Under the pieces are notes generated by a model, which did no database searches, had not been told where the DNA came from, and saw only the letters and a program-made list of their open reading frames with translations. From Burkholderiaceae bacterium (GTDB lineage Bacteria > Pseudomonadota > Gammaproteobacteria > Burkholderiales > Burkholderiaceae_D), in NCBI GenBank assembly GCA_019752915.1, contig JAIELO010000036.1:1-6976 (forward strand): a stretch of 6,976 bases of DNA. The letters are read 5' to 3'. A program made the position numbers and the translations under genes. Below are positions 1 through 6,328 of the stretch, one piece after another (the first letter of the stretch is position 1; each line of letters opens with the position of its first letter).

Positions 1-2630
1 CACAGCTGCCGAACTTCCCGACCCCGGGCATGACCATCGACGAGTTTCTGATCGCCGAAACCAAGAAGGGTCTGGAAGAACGCCTGCTGCAGCTATTCCC
101 CGATCCGGTCAAGCGCGAACAGGAACGGCCGCGCTACGAAGCGCGTCTCGAGTTCGAGAACAAGACCATCATCAACATGAAGTTCCCCGGCTACTTCCTG
201 ATCGTGGCCGAGTTTATTCAGTGGGGTAAAAATAACGGCGTGCCGATTGGCCCGGGTCGCGGTTCGGGTGCCGGTTCGCTGGTGGCCTATGCGCTCAAGA
301 TTACCGATCTGGATCCGCTGAAATACAACCTGCTGTTCGAACGTTTCCTGAATCCTGAACGGGTTTCGATGCCCGACTTCGACATCGACTTCTGTCAGGA
401 AAAGCGCGAGCTGGTGATCCAGCACGTGAAGGATCTGTATGGCCGCGATGCGGTGTCGCAGATCGCCACCTTCGGTACCATGGCGGCCAAGGGCGCGATC
501 CGCGACGTGGGTCGCGTGATGGACTTCGGCTATAACTTCTGCGATGGTGTCTCCAAGCTGATTCCGTTCAAGCCGGGCAAGCCGGTGTCGATTGCCGATG
601 CGATCGAGGAAGAGCCGATGCTCAAGGAGCGTCAGCAGAACGAGGAGGAAGTAGCGCAGCTGCTCGATCTGGCGCAGCAGGTGGAAGGTATTACACGCAA
701 CATCGGTATGCACGCCGGTGGTGTGCTGATCGCGCCGGGCAAGCTGACCGATTTCTGTCCGCTGTACACCCAGTCCGGCGATACCGGCGTGGTGTCGCAG
801 TACGACAAGGACGACGTGGAAGCTGTCGGTCTGGTGAAGTTCGACTTTCTGGGCTTGACCACGCTGACCATTCTCGATCGTGCGGTTCGCTACATCAAGG
901 ATCTCGATCCGGCCGAAGCCGACTTCGATCTGGCGCGCCTGCCACTGAATGACCGTCCGTCCTACGAGCTGCTGACCAAGGCCAAAACCGTGGCCGTGTT
1001 CCAGCTGGAGTCGCGCGGCATGCAGGGCATGCTGAAAGATGCGCGCCCCGACCGTTTCGAGGACATTATCGCGCTGGTAGCGCTGTACCGTCCGGGTCCG
1101 ATGGATCTGATTCCGGACTTCTGCAAACGTAAGCACGGCGAAAAATTCGATTATCCCGATCCGCGCACCGAGACCATTCTGTCGGAAACCTACGGCATCA
1201 TGGTGTATCAGGAGCAGGTGATGCAGATGGCGCAGATCGTCGGCGGTTATTCGCTGGGCGGTGCGGACATGCTGCGTCGCGCGATGGGTAAGAAAAAAGC
1301 CGAGGAGATGGCCGAGCACCGCGAGATCTTCCGCGCCGGCGCCGCCAAGGACGGCCTGTCCGCGCAGAAGGCCGACGAGATTTTCGACTTGATGGAAAAG
1401 TTCGCGGGCTACGGCTTTAACAAGTCGCACGCTGCTGCCTACGCACTGCTGTCGTATCACACCGCTTACCTGAAGGCGCACCATCCGGCAGCGTTCATGG
1501 CGGCGAATATGTCGCTGGCCATGGACGATACCGAGAAGGTCAAGATTCTGGTCGAAGATGCCATCGATATCTGCGGCCTGACGATACTGCCGCCGGACAT
1601 CAACCATTCCGATTACCGCTTTACGCCGGAAGGCCCGGCGCCTTCCGTCACGGGCAAGAAGGTTACCAATATCCGCTACGGTCTGGGTGCTGTCAAAGGC
1701 TCGGGACAGAACGCCATCGAAGCGATTATCGCGGCGCGTACTGCCGGTGGTCCGTTTGTCAGCCTGTTCGATTTCTGCAAGCGGGTCGACAAGAAGCAGA
1801 TCAACCGCCGCACCATCGAGTCGCTGATCCGTGCTGGCGCCTTCGATTGCCTGCAGATCGATCGCGCCGTGTTACTGGCCACGGTCGGTTTCGCCATGGA
1901 GTGCGCCGAGCAGGAAGCCCGCGCCGCTAATCAGGTCAGCCTGTTCGGCGGTGACGACAGCGATCTGGTGGCGCCACCGGACTACGTGAAGACGGCGCCG
2001 TTCACCGACCGGCAGCGACTGGCCGAGGAAAAGATCGCGCTGGGCTTCTACCTGTCCGGCCACATGTTCGATTCCTTCGCGCCGGAAGCGCGCCGCTTTG
2101 CGCGCACCAAATTGTCCGAGCTGGAGCCGTCGCGCGATCCGCGCATGCTGTGTGGCGTGATTACCGGCATTCGTCCGCAGATGACCCAGCGCGGCAAAAT
2201 CCTGATCGTCACGCTCGACGACAAGAGCGCGGTAGTGGAAGTGACGGTGTACAGCGAGGTGTTCGAAGAGCACAAGCACATGTTTAAGGAGGACGAGTTC
2301 CTCGCAGTGGTGGGCAAGGTCTCGGAAGACCGCTTCAATGGCGGTTTGCGGATTTCGGCCGAGCGCGTATTCGACATCGTCACGGCGCGCGTCAACTACG
2401 GCAAGCAGCTGGCGATGGCGCTGCCGGCCACGGTAGATGTGCGCAAAATGGCCGATCTGCTGGCGCCGCACCGTCAGGCCGATGGCTTGCCGGTGGCTGC
2501 GCGGGTGATGCCGCAGGGCGTGGCCTGTGTGCTGCAGTTAGGGGAAGGCTGGCGCGTTGCGCCGTCGGACGATCTGCAAACGGCGCTGCAGCAGGTGCTG
2601 GGCGCCAGTGAAGTCACAATCGAATACTAG
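1..2630 (+). CDS. dnaE: DNA polymerase III subunit alpha (replicative polymerase), 5'-truncated by window edge
   Basis: This is the catalytic subunit of the replicative DNA polymerase III holoenzyme, a C-family polymerase that extends primers 5'->3' on both strands. The frame is open from base 3 (QLPNFPTPG before the Met at 30), so that Met is internal and the true start lies upstream. By comparison with E. coli DnaE (1160 aa) about 275 residues are missing, including most of the N-terminal PHP domain. Numbering from the Met at 30, PDFDIDF at 115-121 carries catalytic Asp118 and Asp120, and KFDFLGL at 270-276 carries Asp272. These correspond to E. coli D401, D403 and D555 with a constant offset of 283. 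GPGRGSGAGS (74-83) and YGFNKSHAAAY (461-471) are also family signatures. A helix-hairpin-helix region lies near 550-570, QVSLF (635-639) fits the internal beta-clamp-binding motif, and an OB-fold stretch spans about 705-785. The C-terminus is complete and ends in a TAG stop. No lesion is visible. Confidence 0.98.
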   Translation, partial: QLPNFPTPGMTIDEFLIAETKKGLEERLLQLFPDPVKREQERPRYEARLEFENKTIINMKFPGYFLIVAEFIQWGKNNGVPIGPGRGSGAGSLVAYALKITDLDPLKYNLLFERFLNPERVSMPDFDIDFCQEKRELVIQHVKDLYGRDAVSQIATFGTMAAKGAIRDVGRVMDFGYNFCDGVSKLIPFKPGKPVSIADAIEEEPMLKERQQNEEEVAQLLDLAQQVEGITRNIGMHAGGVLIAPGKLTDFCPLYTQSGDTGVVSQYDKDDVEAVGLVKFDFLGLTTLTILDRAVRYIKDLDPAEADFDLARLPLNDRPSYELLTKAKTVAVFQLESRGMQGMLKDARPDRFEDIIALVALYRPGPMDLIPDFCKRKHGEKFDYPDPRTETILSETYGIMVYQEQVMQMAQIVGGYSLGGADMLRRAMGKKKAEEMAEHREIFRAGAAKDGLSAQKADEIFDLMEKFAGYGFNKSHAAAYALLSYHTAYLKAHHPAAFMAANMSLAMDDTEKVKILVEDAIDICGLTILPPDINHSDYRFTPEGPAPSVTGKKVTNIRYGLGAVKGSGQNAIEAIIAARTAGGPFVSLFDFCKRVDKKQINRRTIESLIRAGAFDCLQIDRAVLLATVGFAMECAEQEARAANQVSLFGGDDSDLVAPPDYVKTAPFTDRQRLAEEKIALGFYLSGHMFDSFAPEARRFARTKLSELEPSRDPRMLCGVITGIRPQMTQRGKILIVTLDDKSAVVEVTVYSEVFEEHKHMFKEDEFLAVVGKVSEDRFNGGLRISAERVFDIVTARVNYGKQLAMALPATVDVRKMADLLAPHRQADGLPVAARVMPQGVACVLQLGEGWRVAPSDDLQTALQQVLGASEVTIEY

Positions 2631-2740
2631 CGGCAAATCGCGCAGAATCGCTAAAGCTAGCGAGGAATAGCGCGGAGTAGCGAGGAATAGCGACGAATAG
2701 CGACGAATAGCGACGAATAGCGACGAATAGCGACGAATAG
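2631..2740. repeat. Tandem array of a 10-bp unit (CGACGAATAG), about 11 copies with a decay gradient
   Basis: Five perfect copies of CGACGAATAG run head to tail from 2691 to 2740. Upstream, in exact 10-bp register, lie CGAGGAATAG (2681), CGCGGAGTAG (2671), CGAGGAATAG (2661), a poor copy CTAAAGCTAG (2651), CGCAGAATCG (2641) and CGGCAAATCG (2631). The array begins at the base after the dnaE stop and ends about 50 bp before the end of the convergent VirK-like gene. The copies nearest dnaE are the most diverged and the distal ones identical, which suggests recent expansion at the distal end by replication slippage. Because 10 is not a multiple of 3, the recurring TAG closes all three forward frames, while the reverse strand stays open. 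It could be neutral variable-number DNA, a helically phased protein-binding array, or part of the 3' end of the dnaE transcript. The repeat itself is certain; any function is unknown. Confidence 0.95.
2648..2663 (+). other. Small hairpin 17 nt after the dnaE stop
   Basis: TCGCTA (2648-2653) and TAGCGA (2658-2663) form a perfect 6-bp stem with the 4-nt loop AAGC. It lies in the degenerate part of the decamer array and is the best hairpin close downstream of dnaE. It lacks a following T-run and the stem is short, so it does not qualify as a standard intrinsic terminator. It may simply be a product of repeat decay. Confidence 0.3.
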
Positions 2741-2792
2741 TAAAGGCCTGTCAGTCGCGCGGCCACCTTGCGATGGTCCGCTGCTGGGCTAC

Positions 2793-3776
2793 TTATGCCA
2801 GCGCCAGTTCCTGCTCGTCGTCGCGCGTGACGGCCAAAGTAGGGTAGCGCTGTCCCAGCGTGCCGGGTACGCTTTCGAAGCGTGGCGCATGCAGGCCGTG
2901 GCGGATGTGTTGCGCCAGTTCCAGCAGGGTTTCGTAGCGCTTGCGGGCTTCCGAACGTTTTTTCGAGGCGATGGCGGCCAGATCCGGTGCCGCGATGGCG
3001 GCGCAGGGCAGGCGGTAGTCGCCATCGGCACGGCGGCTGGCGTCGAGTTCCTGCCACAATGCATCGTAATCGGCGTGCACTTTGCCTTGCCGGGCAGCGC
3101 TGTGCACCACGCGGTTGGCGTTGCTGACCAGACGCATTTCTACACAGCCGTAATCGTGACCGATCTGGCTCAATAATTTCACCATCAGGTTTTTCGGGCG
3201 CAGGCCATGCAGTTCGCGGGTGGCCTCCTTGATCCGCTGCAGTCCCTGTGCGCCTTTCGGGCCTTGCATGCAGCCGATGCCGAGCAGCATGCCGCGGGCG
3301 CCTTGCAGGAAAGAGAAAGCGCAGCTATAGATCAGGTGTTCGCCCTGCAGCAGTTGCAGCACCAGTTCGCCTTCGCGCTCCATCGGTTCGACGGCAGATA
3401 GCTGGATGCGGTAGGGCAGGCCGGTTTTGCCGGCGATCTGGCCCAGCATCACGGGCGCGCGCGCGGCGCGCACGGTCAGTGGCCCCAGACCCTGACGGAA
3501 AATGAAGCCGTAATGCTGCTGCATCAGACCGACGCGACTGCGGCAGCAGGCAGTGTTGCTCAGGTAGGGGCGGTAGATTTTCACCAGCAGACGTGGCCGG
3601 GCCCGCACCAGATCGAGAAACATCGGGTGGGAATTCAGGAACGCCAGCCAGTCGCTGGTGGCGTCGCGGTGCCACAGCGCGCGCACCGATAGTTTCAGTG
3701 ACTCGCGTAGGCGTTTCAGGCCGCGAAAGCCCAGCACGCCCGAACGTAAGGTTATCGAGTACACCATTGGAAACAT
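2793..3776 (-). CDS. VirK/YbjX (DUF535) family protein
   Basis: The protein is about 327 aa, typical for the family. Counting from the ATG at 3776, the DUF535 signatures appear in order: HPMF...RPRLLVKIYRPYL (50-72), RVGLMQQHYGF (81-91), GIGCMQGPKG (166-175), ATRELHGLRPKN (185-196), VSNANRVVHS (217-226), DYDALWQEL (236-244) and the basic ASKKRSEARKRY (270-281). A tail of about 30 residues after that is not recognisable. There is no signal peptide or clear membrane segment, so the protein is probably cytoplasmic. Its biochemical activity is unknown. In enterobacteria, Salmonella VirK and YbjX are PhoP-regulated and linked to virulence and peptide resistance, and Shigella VirK affects IcsA production. 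The start is uncertain: TTG at 3785 and ATG at 3767 are in frame too. I chose 3776 because the predicted transcript start near 3794 leaves only about 9 nt before the TTG. The gene is convergent with dnaE and divergent from the kinase. Confidence 0.9.
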   Translation of the reverse strand: MFPMVYSITLRSGVLGFRGLKRLRESLKLSVRALWHRDATSDWLAFLNSHPMFLDLVRARPRLLVKIYRPYLSNTACCRSRVGLMQQHYGFIFRQGLGPLTVRAARAPVMLGQIAGKTGLPYRIQLSAVEPMEREGELVLQLLQGEHLIYSCAFSFLQGARGMLLGIGCMQGPKGAQGLQRIKEATRELHGLRPKNLMVKLLSQIGHDYGCVEMRLVSNANRVVHSAARQGKVHADYDALWQELDASRRADGDYRLPCAAIAAPDLAAIASKKRSEARKRYETLLELAQHIRHGLHAPRFESVPGTLGQRYPTLAVTRDDEQELALA

Positions 3777-3800
3777 CCATTGCAATTTGATTAACCCGGT

Positions 3801-3829
3801 ATGGTAGCGGTGATGTAACGCAATGTAAA
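3801..3829 (-). promoter_or_regulatory. Putative sigma70 promoter for the VirK-like gene
   Basis: Read on the - strand, TTTACA (3829-3824) matches the -35 consensus at 5 of 6 positions. A 17-nt spacer follows, then TACCAT (3806-3801), which matches the -10 consensus at 4 of 6. Transcription would start near 3794, leaving a leader of about 18 or 27 nt to the ATGs at 3776 and 3767. The spacing is ideal but the -10 is weak, which would fit a promoter that needs an activator. This is a consensus match by eye only. Confidence 0.42.
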
Positions 3830-3839
3830 TTGGTGTAAA
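3810..3839 (-). promoter_or_regulatory. Three tandem decamers with TTACA core, candidate operator over the virK-like promoter
   Basis: On the - strand three consecutive 10-mers, TTTACACCAA, TTTACATTGC and GTTACATCAC, share TTACA at exactly 10-bp spacing; on the + strand this reads TGTAA at 3814, 3824 and 3834. They therefore sit on one face of the helix and cover roughly -16 to -45 of the predicted promoter, including its -35. Tandem direct half-sites of about 10-11 bp are typical of OmpR/PhoB-family regulators, and the TTTACATTGCGTTACATC part resembles the enterobacterial OmpR box as I remember it. The regulator encoded nearby is FixJ/NarL-type, whose sites are usually inverted, so another factor may bind here. 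Confidence 0.5.
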
Positions 3840-3918
3840 GGCTTACGCCTTTCCCTTAATAATGGCGCCCTGAAAATGCACGCTCCTCGCTCTGCAAGTC
3901 CCTGACTAATAAGGGAAA
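3837..3918 (+). promoter_or_regulatory. Two overlapping inverted repeats in the kinase leader (possible alternative hairpins)
   Basis: AAAGGC (3837-3842) and GCCTTT (3847-3852) form a 6-bp hairpin with loop TTAC. TTTCCCTTA (3850-3858) and TAAGGGAAA (3910-3918) form a perfect 9-bp inverted repeat 51 nt apart. The two share 3850-3852, so full versions cannot form together. The right arm of the long repeat contains AAGGG, the Shine-Dalgarno-like sequence of the micro-ORF at 3924. This is the geometry of a switching leader, but it matters only if transcription towards the kinase starts upstream of about 3837, and I found no convincing + strand promoter. Confidence 0.3.
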
Positions 3919-3923
3919 CACGT

Positions 3924-3941
3924 ATGAAAAAAAAGCGGTGA
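3924..3941 (+). CDS. Possible five-codon micro-ORF (MKKKR) in the kinase leader
   Basis: AAGGG (3911-3915) lies 8 nt before ATG (3924), which opens MKKKR and stops at TGA (3939-3941), 16 nt before the kinase ATG. Its ribosome-binding site is clearly better than that of the kinase itself (AGAAA directly before the ATG). The codons run through eight consecutive A residues. It could act as a leader peptide or ribosome-loading site for the kinase, be a decayed gene start, or be chance. Low certainty. Confidence 0.2.
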   Translation: MKKKR

Positions 3942-3957
3942 TAGTTGCTATTAGAAA

Positions 3958-5643
3958 ATGCATAATGCTACAAAACGAACCATCAGCAGATCATCCGCAG
4001 CTCACCAGCAGAAACCTCAGCCCGGCATGCACAAGGTCCGTCCCACCTATCTGGAATTCCCCGTCTTTATAGCGCTCTACCTGCTATTTGACTGGGCGAC
4101 CTACGTCGATCCGCTGTACGGCCTGAATATCACGCCGTGGAATCCCGATCCGGCACTGGGCCTGGTGTTCTGGTTGCGGCACGGCTGGCGCGCTGCTGTG
4201 CCGTGGTTAGTCGCGCTGGTGAGTGGCGAATTGCTGGTGCGTGGCTTGCCGATGGGCGCGTGCATGACGCTACTTAGCTCCTTATGGCTGACCCTCGGCT
4301 ATGGGGTGCTGGGCGCGACCTTGCGCCGTCATTTCGGCGATAGCGGCGTATTCGACAATCGCGACCGGCTGTTCCGCTGGGTGCTGATCGTGGTGCTGGG
4401 CGCGCTGCTCAACGACCTCGGCTATATCTCGCTGCTGTCGCTTGCCGGGCTGATTCCGGCCGGGCAGTGGGGCGCGGCGGTGCTGCGTTTCGGGATTGGC
4501 GATGTGGTGGGGGTGCTGGTGTCGATGCCGCTGTTCTGGATGCTGTCGAGTTCGTCCGGACGCCAGCGCCTGTTCGCCACCGTCTGGCGTGCCGAGACAC
4601 TCGGTTATCTGGGCCTGATGGTGGGCGTGCTGTTTCTCGTGTTCGGCTCGATCGCGACCTCGGAATTCAAGCATTTCTACTTCCTGTTCCTGCCGCTGAT
4701 CTGGGCGGCATTCCGGCAGGGACTGTATGGCACGGCTCTGCTGGTGTTCACCCTGCAGGCTTGCATCGGCGCCATGGTGAAGTGGAATAACGCGGTCGAT
4801 ATTGCGGTACCGGAATTGCAGATGCTCGACGCGGTGCTGGCGCTGGTAGGTTTTTCCATCGGCATTGCCGTCGATGAGTTGCGCAAAGCCTCGAACGAGC
4901 TGAAACGCACCCTGCGTCTGGCAGCGGCCGGTGAAATGGCGGCGGCACTGGCGCACGAATTGAATCAGCCGCTGACGGCACTGGGTGCCTATGGCAAGGC
5001 ATGCGAATTGCTTCTGGAGCGGGGCGAAACGGGCGACGTGATGAAGGGCGCGATCCAGCGCATGATTGCCGAGTCGGGCCGTGCCGCCGATGTGGTGCGG
5101 CGCTTGCGCGACTTTTTCCGGACCGGCGCGATCAAGCTCGAGGCGCTGGAGGTCGGTCAGGTGATCGCCGATGTCACGGCGCAGTTTCTGGCAACGATGC
5201 ACGAACATGGTGTGGTGCTGACGGTGTTGCCGTCCGAAGCGCTGGTGGTGCAGGCTGACCGCATGCAACTGGAACTGGTGCTGCGCAATCTGCTGGCCAA
5301 TGCGCTGGAGGCGGTGCAGGAGCAGCCACCCGAGGCGCGCCACATTACGCTGTCGGTGAGCCGGATTGCCGGCCAGCGGCGGGCGGGCTGGGTACGCCAC
5401 GGCTGTATGCAGCTGACAGTGGAAGATAGTGGACAAGGTATTTCGGCGGCGCAGGCAGTGCGCCTGTTCGAGCCATTTGTCTCGTCCAAGGCCAGTGGCC
5501 TCGGGCTGGGGCTGGTTCTCAGTCGCGCCATGATGGAAGCGCATGGCGGTTCGCTGTGGGCGGAAGTGGCGACGCACGGTATTTTCCGGCTGGCCTTGCC
5601 GCTGGTGCGCGCTGATGAAGCGCCGCCTGCAGCGCTGGTGTAG
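3958..5643 (+). CDS. Membrane sensor histidine kinase with MASE1-like input domain
   Basis: This 561-aa kinase autophosphorylates in response to an unknown signal and should pass phosphate to the response regulator encoded just downstream. Residues about 32-305 hold some eight hydrophobic segments with few large loops (WNPDPALGL at 61-69 near the start), which resembles the MASE1 integral-membrane sensor domain. There is no PAS, HAMP or periplasmic sensor domain. The cytoplasmic part has an H-box, AHELNQPLTA, with His333 as the predicted phospho-acceptor, an N-box RNLLANALEAV (Asn444, Asn448), a G1 box DSGQG (490-494), an F-box LFEPFVSSK (503-511) and a G2 box GLGLGL (514-519). The kinase core is therefore complete and resembles the FixL/DctB class. 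An in-frame TAG at 3952 rules out an earlier start. Met24 (4027) is an alternative, since residues 1-30 look nonconserved and the ribosome site at 3958 is poor. The stop lies 63 nt before the regulator. Confidence 0.94.
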   Translation: MHNATKRTISRSSAAHQQKPQPGMHKVRPTYLEFPVFIALYLLFDWATYVDPLYGLNITPWNPDPALGLVFWLRHGWRAAVPWLVALVSGELLVRGLPMGACMTLLSSLWLTLGYGVLGATLRRHFGDSGVFDNRDRLFRWVLIVVLGALLNDLGYISLLSLAGLIPAGQWGAAVLRFGIGDVVGVLVSMPLFWMLSSSSGRQRLFATVWRAETLGYLGLMVGVLFLVFGSIATSEFKHFYFLFLPLIWAAFRQGLYGTALLVFTLQACIGAMVKWNNAVDIAVPELQMLDAVLALVGFSIGIAVDELRKASNELKRTLRLAAAGEMAAALAHELNQPLTALGAYGKACELLLERGETGDVMKGAIQRMIAESGRAADVVRRLRDFFRTGAIKLEALEVGQVIADVTAQFLATMHEHGVVLTVLPSEALVVQADRMQLELVLRNLLANALEAVQEQPPEARHITLSVSRIAGQRRAGWVRHGCMQLTVEDSGQGISAAQAVRLFEPFVSSKASGLGLGLVLSRAMMEAHGGSLWAEVATHGIFRLALPLVRADEAPPAALV

Positions 5644-5673
5644 CCAGACGGGCAACAGAGTCTCAGGGTGTGC

Positions 5674-5703
5674 ATGATGAATAGTAGGCGGATAAACGGG
5701 TGA
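5674..5703 (+). CDS. Possible nine-codon micro-ORF before the response regulator
   Basis: AGGG (5665-5668) stands 5 nt before an ATG at 5674 that opens MMNSRRING and stops at TGA 5701-5703, three bases before the regulator ATG at 5707. It is in the same reading frame as both the kinase and the regulator. A ribosome stopping here would be placed to restart on the regulator, so it could be a translational coupler. It may equally be chance, as ORFs this short are common. Confidence 0.18.
   Translation: MMNSRRING
5698..5703 (+). promoter_or_regulatory. Ribosome binding site of the response regulator
   Basis: GGGTGA precedes the ATG at 5707 by 3 nt. GGTGA pairs with the extreme 3' end of 16S rRNA (anti-SD TCACC), so the short spacing is acceptable. 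This supports 5707 as the start. The in-frame TGA at 5701 excludes any earlier start. Confidence 0.45.
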
Positions 5704-5706
5704 GCA

Positions 5707-6318
5707 ATGCAACATGATCTAACGATTTTTATCGTCGACGACGATCCGGCGGTGCGCGATGCGCTGGGCTTGCTGCTCGGCGTGCGCGGCTATCGCACCG
5801 CCATGTTTGCCAGTGGTGAAGCGTTTCTGCAAGCCTGGCAAAGCAGCTGGCGTGGCTGTCTGCTGATCGATATCCGCATGTCGGGCATGGATGGACTGAC
5901 CTTGCAGCGGGAGTTGCTGCAGCGCGAATGCCTGCTGCCGATGATCATCATGAGTGGTCACGGTGATGTCAGTAGTGCGCGTGCCGCGTTCCGCGCCAAT
6001 GCCATCGATTTTCTGGAAAAGCCGTTTGATGATGGCCGTCTGATCGCGGCCATCGACGAAGCGCTGGAGCAGGCGCGCAGCCATCACTCGGCGCAGGAGC
6101 AGCGCGAGCGCAGCGTTCACCTGCTCAGTGAGCTGACGCCGCGCGAACGCGAAGTGATGCAGCTGGTGGTGACGGGGCGGCATAACCGCGACATCGGGCC
6201 GGAACTGGGCATCAGCGTGCGCACTGTGGAAGTGCACAAGGCGCGCCTGATGGCCAAGCTAGGCGTGGATAATGTGGCCGATCTGGTACGTATCAGCCTG
6301 CTCGATAGCGAGGCGTAG
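5707..6318 (+). CDS. FixJ/NarL-family response regulator (receiver + LuxR-type HTH)
   Basis: This 203-aa cytoplasmic transcription factor is the likely partner of the upstream kinase. The receiver domain (about 4-120) has the acidic pocket at 11-13 (FIVDDDPAV), the phospho-acceptor Asp55 in LLIDIRMSGMDG, the switch Ser83 in MSGHGD and the invariant Lys105 in EKPF. These positions match those of FixJ (D54, T82, K104) within one residue. A short linker (121-140, rich in Gln, Glu and Arg) leads to a LuxR/GerE helix-turn-helix at about 141-200, with LTPREREV (143-150) and the recognition helix region ISVRTVEVHKARLMAKL (169-185). All key residues are present, so it should be a normal phosphorylation-activated regulator. 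Its length is typical of the FixJ/TtrR/TodT type. It lies 63 nt after the kinase gene on the same strand, so the two are probably cotranscribed. Its stop is only 10 nt from the convergent glycosyltransferase stop. Confidence 0.96.
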   Translation: MQHDLTIFIVDDDPAVRDALGLLLGVRGYRTAMFASGEAFLQAWQSSWRGCLLIDIRMSGMDGLTLQRELLQRECLLPMIIMSGHGDVSSARAAFRANAIDFLEKPFDDGRLIAAIDEALEQARSHHSAQEQRERSVHLLSELTPREREVMQLVVTGRHNRDIGPELGISVRTVEVHKARLMAKLGVDNVADLVRISLLDSEA

Positions 6319-6328
6319 TACTGCCCGT

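Noticed and set aside
93..1607. Long open frame (about 500 codons) on the - strand opposite dnaE
   Set aside because: The + strand frame has full DnaE homology with its catalytic residues. The antisense translation is rich in His, Arg and Gln, resembles no family I know, and is the usual shadow of a GC-rich gene.
2744..2775. Possible intrinsic terminator for the VirK-like gene (GGCC arms followed by TTTA on the - strand)
   Set aside because: The arms are only 4 bp with a mismatch next to them and a 12-nt loop, and there is no real T-tract.
2614..3057. - strand frame reading through the decamer array into a peptide with decapeptide repeats
   Set aside because: It starts inside the VirK-like gene in another frame and has no family likeness. 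Its openness over the array is explained by the repeat having no stop on that strand.
3325..3780. - strand frame beginning MDVSNGVLDN upstream of the VirK-like ATG
   Set aside because: It overlaps the VirK-like gene in a different frame and has no recognisable homology; the DUF535 frame runs through the same bases.
3858..3863. AATAAT as a -10 element for the kinase promoter
   Set aside because: It matches 5 of 6 positions, but no acceptable -35 exists at 16-18 nt (TGTAAA at 18 nt matches only 3 of 6), so I did not call a promoter.
3863..3880. Sigma54-like promoter TGGCGC...TGCA upstream of the kinase
   Set aside because: The distance between the GG and GC elements is 14 nt instead of the required 12, and the -12 element lacks the TT.
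4282..5715. Long open frame (about 477 codons) on the - strand opposite the kinase
   Set aside because: Its composition is skewed to His, Gln and Arg as in antisense shadows, and it lies wholly over a kinase with every catalytic box intact.
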